A stretch of 51,373 nucleotides of DNA from Paracoccaceae bacterium. GTDB taxonomy: Bacteria; Pseudomonadota; Alphaproteobacteria; Rhodobacterales; Rhodobacteraceae. The notes under the pieces were generated by a model. That model had not been told where the DNA came from and ran no database searches. It saw nothing but the letters and a program-made list of their open reading frames with translations. The number at the start of each line of letters is the position of its first letter. Within the stretch, counting starts at the first letter, position 1. The stretch lies in assembly GCA_026710155.1 (NCBI GenBank), contig JAPORQ010000048.1, positions 1-51,373 on the forward strand, read 5' to 3'. Below, one piece after another: positions 17,772 to 27,247 of the stretch. The position numbers and the translations under genes were made by a program.

Positions 17772-18241
17772 ACGCATCAAGAAATATGCACAATAGTACT
17801 ATGCAACAGCAAAAAAACATCATTGACCAAGCAAAACTATTTTGCGAACGGCGAAAAGAACGTCTTACAAAACCTCGGCTGGAGGTTCTCAAAATTGTTG
17901 CAGCCAGCTCCAAACCTTTGGGAGCTTACAAAATTTTGGAAAAGCTTGGAAAAGTCATTCAATCACCCAAGCCACCAACTGCTTATAGAGCTATCGAATT
18001 CTGGCAGAAGAAAGGGTTTATTCATCGCATTGAAAGCCTCAATGCCTATGTTGTTTGCCAAGCCGGACATCGACATAGTGGTGGACAATTCTTGATATGT
18101 GATGATTGTGGCACGGCTATTGAGACTCATATAAATGACCTGCAGGAGACGCTGAAAGACTGTGCAGCAAATAATACATTTACACCATCAAGTTTGAATG
18201 TTGAAATCCACGGCCTGTGCGATCAGTGTCAATCCGAATAA
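17768..18241 (+). CDS. zur: Fur-family regulator, zinc-type (Zur)
   Basis: The 157-residue Fur-family repressor has an N-terminal winged helix (LTKPRLEVLKIVAASSKPLG, TAYRAIEFWQKKGFIHRIES) and a C-terminal metal domain. Metal ligands include HRHSGG, CDDC and the terminal CDQC, the two Cys pairs of a structural zinc site. The context, with zigA, DUF1826 and a Zur box, indicates Zur rather than Fur. The start may be GTG 17768 (overlap with DUF1826) or ATG 17786. Confidence 0.9.
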   Translation: MNASRNMHNSTMQQQKNIIDQAKLFCERRKERLTKPRLEVLKIVAASSKPLGAYKILEKLGKVIQSPKPPTAYRAIEFWQKKGFIHRIESLNAYVVCQAGHRHSGGQFLICDDCGTAIETHINDLQETLKDCAANNTFTPSSLNVEIHGLCDQCQSE

Positions 18242-18333
18242 TTCATGTTCCGAAAAAGATTGATAAAAACGTTCGTTTGTTTCAAAAGGTAGCTATTCAG
18301 ATACCTTCAGAATAATACGATTTATTTTTTTGC

Positions 18334-18981
18334 TTAATCCATATTTACAGTTGGCCGACGTGTTAAATCCAATTGTTCGGCGACACGCGAATGTGCAAGA
18401 GGCTGGCCAGGTCGCGAAGGTTCAAGAAAGGTAATGGAATTGTAAAAATCGTCCAGGGCAATGAACACCCCATTTCTTTCAACCCATTCCCGCATCAATC
18501 TTTTACAAGAGTGTCTCCATGAAAGCAATTCTATTCCCCACCCCTTTTCATGGAGAAGTTCAAGGGCAGTATGAAACCCACTCCCCTGGCTGTACCCGGA
18601 ACCGTCACCAGTCAATAAAACCAAGATTCCGGGGTTTTTATCATTTCGAAGAGCATCTTCGAGCATCCTTTCCCGAAGCCAACCATCAGGAACTTGCTGC
18701 TCGCCCAGATTTGAATTTCCCCTGTCAAACAGTTTTACCTCCACTCCTTCATTTTCCAATCTATTTCATAAATTCTGTAGGTCGGGTGGGATTGAACCTG
18801 CTGCAAAGGCTGATTGTAATGTTCGGTTTGCTAGGGCAAGATTGAGTAGATTATTAAAATGGATCCTAACCCTGTATCGCGCATCTGTGGATCCATTATG
18901 CTCTTCTGCCAATCTTTGGGCCTCATGAAAGATGTTGGAGTTGTCCCAGTATACAAAAACGTTATTTGGATTTGTTTGCAT
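18334..18981 (-). pseudogene. NYN-domain protein gene interrupted by a TGA codon
   Basis: The frame opens with the NYN/PIN-like core VFVYWDNSNIFHEAQR and continues, in the same frame, after a TGA at 18766-18768 with ENEGVEVKLFDRGNSNLGEQ and LVLLTGDGSGYSQGSGF. Acidic residues typical of the NYN nuclease fold are present on both sides. The stop sits in LQNL-stop-NRLENE, where TGG (Trp) would fit by a single change. The intact protein of about 215 residues would be a predicted RNase-like domain. As read, it is two fragments (18766-18981 and 18334-18759). It lies 9 bases downstream of valS on the same strand. Confidence 0.8.
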
Positions 18982-18990
18982 AGTATTTAC

Positions 18991-21729
18991 CTATATGTGG
19001 ATTCTTTTAACCGCATCTGTGATTGTCCGTACTTTTGTTTCAAGATTATGTAGGTTTTCCTTGGTTTCTTCCACAACTTCGGGCGGTGCCTTGGCAATAA
19101 AGCCCTCATTTCCCAAACGCCCCTTGAGGTTTAAAATTTCATCCTCAAGCGCTTCCACAGATTCATGGAGTTGTTTTATTTTAAGATTCCAGTCTATTTC
19201 ACCACTACAAAAAAGTAAATAAGTACCTCCATTGAACGATCTTTCAATGTACCCACTTCCGATTCCCTCTCCTGCCAATGGTGCTCTTGCCATTTTTTCT
19301 ATTATGGTCCTGTATTTTCCATATGTGCCTTCGTAACTATGAGAAATTATTGGTCTGATGGGAGTAATTTCATTTGGTGGAATATCGAGCAGACCCCTGG
19401 TTGAACGAATACCTTTAATGATGCTGATGACCCACTCTAACTCTTTGGAAAATACCTGCTCGGAATTCCCAGAATTTGAACTTGGGTAATAAAGTTCGGG
19501 CCAATCTGCGTGTATGAGTAGCCTTTTCTCATTTGTATAAAGTTGACTCCACAACTCCTCAGTTTCAAAGGGCATAATCGGGTGAAGTAAAATAATAGAT
19601 TGCTGAAATACCCATGCTAGGGTTGACTTGGTCTCAACAACTATTTTCGGATTCTCTGTATGCAGCAAAATCTTGCTGAACTCCAGATACCAATCGCACA
19701 TTTTCCCCCAGATAAATGAATAAAGGGTATTCGCAGCATCATTAAATCGATATTTATTCAATGCTTTGTCAAAATCTTTTTGTACTTTGGCTGTCTCACC
19801 TATTATCCAGGAATTGATTTCACATTTTGTATTCCTGGGGTCAAATTGAGGATCAATCTTGCAATCATTCAGGTGTAGGAACCTCCCAGCATTCCAGATT
19901 TTGGTACAGAAATTCCTGTATCCACTTACCCTTCCTTCCGATAGTTTGAGATCCCTCCCCATCACAGCCATTGAAGTCAGGGTAAATCGAACCGAATCAG
20001 CTCCATATTTTTCAACCAGTTCAATGGGGTCTATCACATTACCAAGGGATTTTGACATCTTCTTGCCAAATTTGTCCCTGACCAGAGCATGGACATAAAT
20101 GTCAGTGAAAGGTATGTTATCAACAAGTGACAGTTGCATCATCATCATGCGGGCAACCCAGAAGAAGATGATATCAAAACCGGTTACAAGAACATTTGTC
20201 GGGAAATATCTTTCCAATTCAGGGGCTGCTTCGGGCCATCCCAGAGTACCGATTGGCCATATGCCCGAGGAAAACCATGTATCCAGCACATCAGGGTCTC
20301 TGGTGAGAGATTTGCCGTTGGCCATTTGTTGGGCTTCATCTTCGGTCAAGGCACAGTATTGGTTGCCTTCGTCATCATACCATATGGGTATCTGGTGTCC
20401 CCACCAAAGCTGGCGTGAAATACACCAGGGCTCAATGTTCTCCAACCAGTTGAAATAGATTTTCTCATATTGTTTGGGGTGTATGCGGGTCTGCCCATTT
20501 CTGACGGCATCGATGGCAGGATCCACAATCCTTTTGGTATCCAGGAACCACTGGTCGGTGAGAAACGGTTCAATGGTGATATTCGATCTATCCCCATGGG
20601 GAACTGTATGAGATTCGGTTTTAACATCATCCAGAAGACCTTTTTCGGTCATTTGTACGACAATCCTCTTGCGAGCCTCGAATCGATCCAGCCCATCCAG
20701 TTCAAGTGTGCTTTCAGGAATATCAAGATTGCCCAGAAAATCGGTGTTTCCCTTCAGATACATACATGCCTTGGATGTCATGACATTGATTGCCGGCAAT
20801 TTCGTGCGCTTGCCAACCTCCCAGTCATTGAAATCATGGGCAGGAGTGATTTTGACTGCTCCGGACCCTTTCGTGGGGTCAGCATGGGAATCTGCAACAA
20901 TTCTGATTTTTCTGCCAACCAATGGCAGTACGACATCCTTGCCTATCAGGTGGGTGTATCTTGAATCTTCCGGATGAACCGCAACCCCCGTATCACCCAG
21001 CATTGTTTCGGGCCGGGTCGTGGCAACCACAAGATAATCCCGCTTCTCGAACGTGACAGGGACACCATCTGCATCAAATGCAACTGGGTAATCAAAGGAT
21101 TCGCCATCGGCCAGAGGGTATCTGAAATACCACATGTTTCCATTTACCTCGACCTGTTCAACTTCCAGATCGGAGATTGCCGTTTCAAAATGCGGATCCC
21201 AATTTACAAGCCTTTTTCCCTTGTAGATCAATCCTTGTTTATAAAACTCAATGAATGCTTTCAGAACAGCATCATGAAACCCTTTATCCATGGTAAAACG
21301 GTTTCGGGACCAATCACAGGAAGCTCCAATCCGCTTGAGCTGGTTAATGATTTCACCCCCGGATTGTTCTTTCCAGTCCCAGACCTTTTCCAAAAACCTA
21401 TCTCGGCCAAGCTGGTTTCTTGAGGGTAACCCTGCTTCAGCCAGCTGTCTTTCCACGACCATCTGAGTTGCGATTCCGGCATGATCCTGACCGGGTTGCC
21501 ATAGAACATCACAACCTTTCATGCGATGCCAGCGTATCAGGATATCCTGAAGGGTGTTGTTGAAGGCATGCCCCATATGAAGAGCCCCTGTGACATTCGG
21601 GGGTGGAATCATAATGCAGAAGGAGTTCTGACCATCCTTGGCATTTGCTCCCGCCTTGAATGCCCCACTGTTTTCCCACATGGAGTAAATTCTCGGTTCG
21701 ACTTCGCTGGGTTCGTATTTGGGTTTCAT
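18991..21729 (-). CDS. valS: Valyl-tRNA synthetase
   Basis: The 912-residue class Ia synthetase charges tRNA-Val with valine. It has the HIGH motif as HMGH (residues 51-54, in [16 protein letters not shown]), the KMSKS loop in [12 protein letters not shown], the editing domain between them ([20 protein letters not shown]) and the C-terminal coiled coil ([20 protein letters not shown]). Length is normal for bacterial ValS. The start at 21729 opens [15 protein letters not shown]. The broken NYN gene follows in the same direction. Confidence 0.97.
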   Translation of the reverse strand: MKPKYEPSEVEPRIYSMWENSGAFKAGANAKDGQNSFCIMIPPPNVTGALHMGHAFNNTLQDILIRWHRMKGCDVLWQPGQDHAGIATQMVVERQLAEAGLPSRNQLGRDRFLEKVWDWKEQSGGEIINQLKRIGASCDWSRNRFTMDKGFHDAVLKAFIEFYKQGLIYKGKRLVNWDPHFETAISDLEVEQVEVNGNMWYFRYPLADGESFDYPVAFDADGVPVTFEKRDYLVVATTRPETMLGDTGVAVHPEDSRYTHLIGKDVVLPLVGRKIRIVADSHADPTKGSGAVKITPAHDFNDWEVGKRTKLPAINVMTSKACMYLKGNTDFLGNLDIPESTLELDGLDRFEARKRIVVQMTEKGLLDDVKTESHTVPHGDRSNITIEPFLTDQWFLDTKRIVDPAIDAVRNGQTRIHPKQYEKIYFNWLENIEPWCISRQLWWGHQIPIWYDDEGNQYCALTEDEAQQMANGKSLTRDPDVLDTWFSSGIWPIGTLGWPEAAPELERYFPTNVLVTGFDIIFFWVARMMMMQLSLVDNIPFTDIYVHALVRDKFGKKMSKSLGNVIDPIELVEKYGADSVRFTLTSMAVMGRDLKLSEGRVSGYRNFCTKIWNAGRFLHLNDCKIDPQFDPRNTKCEINSWIIGETAKVQKDFDKALNKYRFNDAANTLYSFIWGKMCDWYLEFSKILLHTENPKIVVETKSTLAWVFQQSIILLHPIMPFETEELWSQLYTNEKRLLIHADWPELYYPSSNSGNSEQVFSKELEWVISIIKGIRSTRGLLDIPPNEITPIRPIISHSYEGTYGKYRTIIEKMARAPLAGEGIGSGYIERSFNGGTYLLFCSGEIDWNLKIKQLHESVEALEDEILNLKGRLGNEGFIAKAPPEVVEETKENLHNLETKVRTITDAVKRIHI

Positions 21730-21951
21730 GGTGCAATAATGACTTCTCTTGAAAAACTCATGTTAATTTTCGATGCGGGGTACTGGCTAAATTTGCTGGG
21801 AAATTTATATAAACCTAAAATAAGATATTTCCACTTTTCTCTATGTTCATATTGCAACAAATTCATATTTATTGATATTGTCATGTCCGTATGCCATAGA
21901 TCAATTGTTTGGTAGATTTTTTCCGTTAAATTCAGAAATGTGAGTTCATCA

Positions 21952-24228
21952 ATGTCAAAGTTTGGAATTAGTCAAGGTGTTAAACGAAGGGAAGATTCCC
22001 GATTTCTCAAGGGTGAGGGGAGTTATGTCGATGACATCAAACCTGCAGAAAGTCTCCATGCACATTTTTTTCTGTCACCTGTGGCACATGCCAAGATAAC
22101 AACGCTTGACGTGGCTGACGCCAAGGCATCACCTGGTGTGGTGGCGGTTTATACCGCCAAGGATCTGGTTGCTGGAGGCATGAAAAACAGAATGGTTGCC
22201 GAGTTATTGCCCGACAAGGGCTCCAAGGTTCCAGACCCAGCGCGAACAATTCTGGCCGAGGAAAAGGTGCGTTTTGTCGGTGAACCTGTTGCCATTGTAA
22301 TTGCCGAAACAATCAATCAGGCCAAGGATGCAGTTGAGTTGATCGAGTTTGATTTTGACGAATTGGATGCCCATCTGGCTCTTGAAGCAGGTGGTGAGGA
22401 TTTACATGATGAGGCACCGGGCAACATCTCATTCCAATGGGCCAAGGGTGACAAGGAAGCTGTGGACAGGGTCTTCAGCGAGGCACCACATGTTGTTTCA
22501 CTTCAGGTTGATGATAACAGGGTCATAGTCAATTCGCTCGAGCCCAGGGGGTGTTTTGCCGAATGGGAAAACAACAGGCTTCACATGTGCATGAACGGAC
22601 AGGGTGTTTGGGTAGGCAAGGGTGAACTTGCAAACCTGCTGGGATTGTCTGAGGACAAGGTACGGGTAACCACCCCAGATGTTGGTGGCGGCTTTGGAAT
22701 GAAGGGATTCAATTACCCTGAAAATTTTGCAGTGGCTCAATCAGCAAAGATGCTGGGTAAGACAATCCATTGGATGGGAACCCGGTCAGACGCAATGCTG
22801 AATGACAATGCCGGAAGAGACCTGACCACGAGAGTCGAGGCAGCCTTTGATGACAATTACAAAATTGTTGGGTATCGTGTCATCACTCATTGTAATATCG
22901 GAGCATATAACTCCTATTATGCACAATTCATTCAAACCGATTTGTTCAGAAAGGTAATTTCAGGTGTTTATGATATTCCCAATATCTATTTCGAGGTAAC
23001 CGGGATCTTCACCAATACGGCACCGGTTGATGCCTATCGGGGTGCAGGGAGACCTGAAGGCATCTTTGTCATGGAAAGATTGATTGATCATGCTTCTCGT
23101 GAATTGGGAATTGATTCCATCGAGCTCAGGCGCAGAAATTTCATCAAGCCCAGCCAGCTTCCCTATAAGAACTTCGCCCATGAAACGGTTGATGTCGGCA
23201 ATTTTGAAAAAGTCATGGACAGGGCTGTGGTCGAAGCCGATATATCCGGGTTTGACAAAAGAAAGGAACAATCCCGGGAAGGTAATAAATTGCGGGGTTT
23301 GGGAATTTGTTATTACATTGAAACCATTCTGGGGGATCCCAGCGAAACAACCAAACTGGAGTTTTGTGAAGATGGCATGGTCAATGTCTATGTAGGTACC
23401 CAATCAAATGGGCAGGGGCATGAAACAGCCTATTCACAGATACTCCACGAAAGATCGGGAATTCCCTTTGACAAGATCAGAATCGTCCAGGGGGACAGCG
23501 ACTTGATAAAAACCGGTGGAGGTACCGGTGGGTCAAGGTCGGTCACGACCCAGGGAACGTCCATCAACGGTACAGCCGATAAAATGATTGAAAAGTTCAA
23601 GCCTTTTGTGGCTGAGGAACTGGACAGTGATGAAAGTCGGCTTGAATATGAGGATGGTGCCTTCAAAGATCCAAAGTCCAACAAGTTTCTTGGAATCATG
23701 GAAGCGGGTTCACTTGCGCTGTCAAAGCAGCGGGAAGATTTGATTGCTACTGAAGTTACGACTGAAATCAGGGACAAGTCCTTTCCGAATGGGGCACATA
23801 TCTGCGAGGTGGAGGTCGATCCTGAAACAGGATATTCCAAGGTGGTCAAATATACCGTTGTTGATGATCTGGGAGTGATAATCAATCCTGTTCTGGCACA
23901 GGGTCAGGTCCATGGTGGTGTTGTTCAGGGTATTGGCCAAATCCTGACGGAACATGTTGGTTTCGATGAATATGGCCAGTTGTTGACGGGTACCTTCATG
24001 GATTATGGCATGCCCCGGGCAGATCATGTTCCGTTCATTGAATTTCATTCCGAACCCACTCCTTCCATAAACAATCCAATTGGAATGAAGGGGTGTGGAG
24101 AAGCTGGTACAATTGGTGCATTGGCTGCAGTTACAAATGCTGTTCAGGATGCTTTGTGGGACAGGGGAATAAAGATGGTCCAAGCTCCCCTGACACCAAC
24201 CAGGGTATGGGATTTGCTAAACGGTTGA
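21952..24228 (+). CDS. CoxL-like molybdopterin-binding subunit (xanthine dehydrogenase family, form II type)
   Basis: About 758 residues from ATG 21952 (a GTG at 21940 would add four). It matches the large catalytic subunit of molybdenum hydroxylases: VGGGFGMKGFNYPENFAVA, the loop AYRGAGRPEG, GTQSNGQGHETAYSQI and the cofactor-proximal GMKGCGEAGTIGAL, whose Glu is the usual catalytic base. AYRGAGR marks the form II CoxL group; the CO-oxidising form I has AYRCSFR instead. The substrate is unknown and an aldehyde or N-heterocycle is likely. The medium (FAD) and small (2Fe-2S) subunit genes are not adjacent. Confidence 0.92.
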   Translation: MSKFGISQGVKRREDSRFLKGEGSYVDDIKPAESLHAHFFLSPVAHAKITTLDVADAKASPGVVAVYTAKDLVAGGMKNRMVAELLPDKGSKVPDPARTILAEEKVRFVGEPVAIVIAETINQAKDAVELIEFDFDELDAHLALEAGGEDLHDEAPGNISFQWAKGDKEAVDRVFSEAPHVVSLQVDDNRVIVNSLEPRGCFAEWENNRLHMCMNGQGVWVGKGELANLLGLSEDKVRVTTPDVGGGFGMKGFNYPENFAVAQSAKMLGKTIHWMGTRSDAMLNDNAGRDLTTRVEAAFDDNYKIVGYRVITHCNIGAYNSYYAQFIQTDLFRKVISGVYDIPNIYFEVTGIFTNTAPVDAYRGAGRPEGIFVMERLIDHASRELGIDSIELRRRNFIKPSQLPYKNFAHETVDVGNFEKVMDRAVVEADISGFDKRKEQSREGNKLRGLGICYYIETILGDPSETTKLEFCEDGMVNVYVGTQSNGQGHETAYSQILHERSGIPFDKIRIVQGDSDLIKTGGGTGGSRSVTTQGTSINGTADKMIEKFKPFVAEELDSDESRLEYEDGAFKDPKSNKFLGIMEAGSLALSKQREDLIATEVTTEIRDKSFPNGAHICEVEVDPETGYSKVVKYTVVDDLGVIINPVLAQGQVHGGVVQGIGQILTEHVGFDEYGQLLTGTFMDYGMPRADHVPFIEFHSEPTPSINNPIGMKGCGEAGTIGALAAVTNAVQDALWDRGIKMVQAPLTPTRVWDLLNG

Positions 24229-24244
24229 AGGGAATGGGAATTTG

Positions 24245-25570
24245 CTATTGGCCGCTAACAACTTCAGGTGTCAAGCCAAGATAGTCCAAGGTCAATATTC
24301 CAATCTTGGCCAGCAGGTTGAATTCGGCTGAATCCCTTTCGATTATGGCTTCAACAAGTCGGGTTTCGTCTGAAAGCAAATCCTGTTCGGCTTCAAGAAC
24401 ATCCAGGGTCGACTTAGTTCCCAGGGACTCCTCTACCCTGGTCCCCTGAAGAACCAACTCGGAATATTCCTTTTGCTGAAGATTAACGTCAATCATGGAT
24501 TCTGCTATATTCAACATATGCCAAGCATTGACGACTTCATTCTCTTGGAGTTTCGCTTCATGCCTCAAATCAATTCTTGCCTTTTGCAATCTTTGTTCTG
24601 ACTGCCTTAAAGCCGAGGATAATCTTCCACCACTATAAAGAGGAATGCTTGTCCGAATACCAATTGACAGATTGTTTTTTGGTGTTTCATTAAATTCTTT
24701 GAAGTTCAGATTAGAGGAAGCACTACCACTAAGATTTATTGGCGGTCTTGATGTTTGGATACTGACCAGTTCGCGTTGCTGCTGGGCAATCGTAACTTCC
24801 AATTTGGCATTTAACAGGGCTGGATTATTTTGATTTGCCAATTCCATGGCACTTGCAATATCGATTGGAATTTCAACATCAAAGTAGGTGGCAGATAGGT
24901 TGTCAGGATATTTGCCGACTGCCAGGTTAAAGATTTCCCGCGCAATCTCGACTTGACCATCACGTGTTTTGATATTCCCCATTGCGGAGGTTATTCGGGA
25001 TTCGACCAGACTCAATTCAGTGCGGGAAATGTTGCCCAATTCAAAGCGGTTTTTCGCAGCCACCAACTGAGATTCAAGACTATTGAGATTGTTCTTCTCC
25101 AGTTCCAGAAGGTTATAAGCCTTGAGTACATCCAGATATGCGTTGACTGCATTTAACAAAACCGTCTGCTCAATCTGGGCCCGATTCAATAATACCACCT
25201 GCTTGTTGATTTCCTCAATATCCACAGCCAATTTGTTAACCCCAAAATCAACCAATGGGTATTGGGAAGACAATTCAACTGTCCCACCGAGAGAATTGTC
25301 TCGGTCATCGGAGGAATTGTTGGCCTGATAATTGGAACTCAAATTGAGTGCAACCGTCGGTTTCGATCCAGCACCAATTTGCGTGATCTGTTCTTCCTGG
25401 ATTGCAACCAGATATTCGTTACCCTGCAATAGGGAACTGTTACTGTATGCTGCAATCAAAACATCTTCCAAACTTTCCGAATGAGCTGTTTGTAATGGCC
25501 CAAACAGGAACAGCAGCATTATACTGATTGAAATATGGGTTTTACCTGGAAAAAATCTTGAAAGTTGCAT
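24245..25570 (-). CDS. tolC: TolC family outer-membrane protein
   Basis: About 441 residues from the ATG at 25570. This start gives a clean signal peptide (ISISIMLLFLFGPLQTAHS, then ESLEDVL); longer frames upstream would run into pcm. The two outer-membrane-factor repeats are visible: LEDVLIAAYSNSSLLQGNE with QYPLVDFGVNKL, and ASAMELANQNNPALLNAKLE with TSIPLYSGGRLSSALRQSE. It is the likely general duct for type I secretion and drug efflux. It follows pcm by 22 bases, a gene pair conserved in many Alphaproteobacteria. It is separate from the outer-membrane factor of the efflux operon. Confidence 0.93.
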   Translation of the reverse strand: MQLSRFFPGKTHISISIMLLFLFGPLQTAHSESLEDVLIAAYSNSSLLQGNEYLVAIQEEQITQIGAGSKPTVALNLSSNYQANNSSDDRDNSLGGTVELSSQYPLVDFGVNKLAVDIEEINKQVVLLNRAQIEQTVLLNAVNAYLDVLKAYNLLELEKNNLNSLESQLVAAKNRFELGNISRTELSLVESRITSAMGNIKTRDGQVEIAREIFNLAVGKYPDNLSATYFDVEIPIDIASAMELANQNNPALLNAKLEVTIAQQQRELVSIQTSRPPINLSGSASSNLNFKEFNETPKNNLSIGIRTSIPLYSGGRLSSALRQSEQRLQKARIDLRHEAKLQENEVVNAWHMLNIAESMIDVNLQQKEYSELVLQGTRVEESLGTKSTLDVLEAEQDLLSDETRLVEAIIERDSAEFNLLAKIGILTLDYLGLTPEVVSGQ

Positions 25571-25592
25571 TGATAAAATGAATGTTGGATTA

Positions 25593-26264
25593 CTAGAAAA
25601 CAAACTCCCTGGTCTTGGTGAACCCATTGAGTTCGGGGGCTTCGGCATCAAAGGCAGTATGCCAGTCTATTCCTCCTTCGGTTTTATAGCCAATCTTGCA
25701 CTTGCCACCATGCCCGGTATTGACAACAGCACCGATTCTTCCTCCCAGTTTCAACTGGTCAAGAATCTGTTGGGGTACGGTTTCAATACTCCCCTGACAG
25801 GTAATTACATCATAAGGGCTGTAGTGGGATACTCCCTCCGCCAGGGTCCCAGTTACCGGTAGGGCATTATCAACAGAATGATGCACAAAGGTATTTTCTG
25901 CCTGATTGGAAAATTCACTCACCTCCTCAAGTGAGACTACAGTTTCGGCCATGGAAGCGATAATGGCGGTAGAATAACCAAGACCCGAACCTATGTCAAG
26001 AACGAGTTCATCAGAACGAATGTTGAGGGCAACAAGCATTTTTGCCAAAATTCTCGGTTCCAGCAAAAACCTGTCAAAACCGATGTGCAGATGGTCTCCT
26101 ATGTAGGCCAATTCCTTTTTGGATTGTGAAACATATTCTTCTCGGGGAATGGCAAGCATCGCCTGAATTATGGGGAATCTCGTTACATCTGACGGTCTGA
26201 TCTGGCAATCAACCATGTTAATTCTTCGTTGTTCGAAATTACATGACAATGAGATGCCTCCCAT
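25593..26264 (-). CDS. pcm: Protein-L-isoaspartate O-methyltransferase family protein
   Basis: The 223-residue product begins FEQRRINMVDCQIRPSDVTR, the usual opening of the alphaproteobacterial PCMT-like group. The AdoMet-binding motif is LVLDIGSGLGYSTAIIASM. FLLEPRILAKML fits the isoaspartyl-recognition region, although the canonical TISQP is replaced by FLLEP. Such divergent members may not repair isoaspartate. It is the first gene of a pcm-tolC pair. Confidence 0.87.
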   Translation of the reverse strand: MGGISLSCNFEQRRINMVDCQIRPSDVTRFPIIQAMLAIPREEYVSQSKKELAYIGDHLHIGFDRFLLEPRILAKMLVALNIRSDELVLDIGSGLGYSTAIIASMAETVVSLEEVSEFSNQAENTFVHHSVDNALPVTGTLAEGVSHYSPYDVITCQGSIETVPQQILDQLKLGGRIGAVVNTGHGGKCKIGYKTEGGIDWHTAFDAEAPELNGFTKTREFVF

Positions 26265-26362
26265 GGCTTAAAACAGCGGACAAGTTAAAGGCTCGCCAAA
26301 TCAATGAAAACCTGAGAATCGCTGATTGTAGAATCCACATATTGATTCAACCACTGAAGATA

Positions 26363-26437
26363 TGGAGCGGACGATGGGATTCGAACCCACGGCCCTAACC
26401 TTGGCAAGGTTATGCTCTACCCCTGAGCTACATCCGC
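26363..26437 (-). tRNA. tRNA-Gly (GCC anticodon)
   Basis: A complete 75-nt cloverleaf with encoded CCA on the minus strand. The acceptor stem is GCGGATG/CGTCCGC, the anticodon arm TAACC-TTGCCAA-GGTTA with GCC in the loop, and the T arm GTGGG-TTCGAAT-CCCAT. Confidence 0.97.
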
Positions 26438-26571
26438 TTAATTTCCATTTAGAGTCGTTTAAAAGTTACCTAATTACCTAATTCATCTGCTTCAAGCAAG
26501 TACTGATAATTTTGTACGAAACCAGACAAAAAATTGTTACTGATTCATTTTATACCCTGCCTGAACCAATA

Positions 26572-26922
26572 ATGGGAACTCATTTTCCTAAGATTCCAAG
26601 ATTTTCAAGAGTCGGTTTTTCAATTTTTTCATCCACCTGGCAGTCTTCGGTTGGTGCCTGTGGAGGTCGTGGCAAATTCACTCCAAAAAAATCTGATTCG
26701 GGTATGGGCTATAGCTATGATTCAAATGCAATCCAGGCACATATTACGGTATCTGGTACAAGGATAAGCAACACGGCCAAGAAAAACAGATTGCTTGTCA
26801 GTTTGGGAATCGATTATCATGTGGGTGATGATGTTGTTATCAACGGAGATATTTTTTTCCATGGTATTTCATCTGGCGACATCGTCAACGGATTGAAGGT
26901 TGGAGTGAAATTTTCATTCTGA
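26572..26922 (+). CDS. Hypothetical protein with an outer-membrane beta-barrel-like C-terminus
   Basis: From the ATG at 26572 (a TTG at 26512 would add 20 residues) the frame codes about 116 residues. The last third alternates polar and hydrophobic residues (LLVSLGIDYHVGDDVVINGD, IFFHG, LKVGVKFSF) and ends in phenylalanine, as expected for the last strands of an outer-membrane barrel. The front part shows no barrel pattern and no signal peptide, so this may be the tail of a truncated porin or autotransporter gene. No family is assigned. Confidence 0.4.
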   Translation: MGTHFPKIPRFSRVGFSIFSSTWQSSVGACGGRGKFTPKKSDSGMGYSYDSNAIQAHITVSGTRISNTAKKNRLLVSLGIDYHVGDDVVINGDIFFHGISSGDIVNGLKVGVKFSF

Positions 26923-27247
26923 TTAATGTGCTATACGGCTTCTTTACTCTGGGTACTGAATGGTTTTTGGATGCCGTTATTTGGGATTGTGGTCGAGCCA
27001 GTTCACATGGATGCTTTGACATTAGGACCGAGAATAGTTCCATGGGATACCTGAGCCTACCTGAAAAAATTACAGGGTTATATGACGAAATAAAGTGGAA
27101 AATATCAATGGTGTGGCAAAGGCAGCTTAAAATGGTTGGGTATGTCGCAATATGAGATTCCCACTTATATTATAAAATTTCAATATCTCCTCTGGATAAT
27201 ACAACCATTGCAACTGGTACATGGAATAGGAACTCGATTGGAACCAA
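26923..27247. other. Intergenic region without a supported gene
   Basis: 325 bases between the barrel-like fragment and the helicase gene. A short plus-strand frame (26928-27155) has no recognisable family and a random-looking composition. No hairpin or promoter stands out. Confidence 0.35.

Noticed and set aside
18766-18768. TGA read as tryptophan (alternative code)
   Set aside because: TGA is the normal stop of many intact genes here, including those with ATGA overlaps, so the standard code applies.
26928-27155. 75-residue plus-strand frame before the helicase gene
   Set aside because: No recognisable family, no ribosome-binding site and a random-looking composition.
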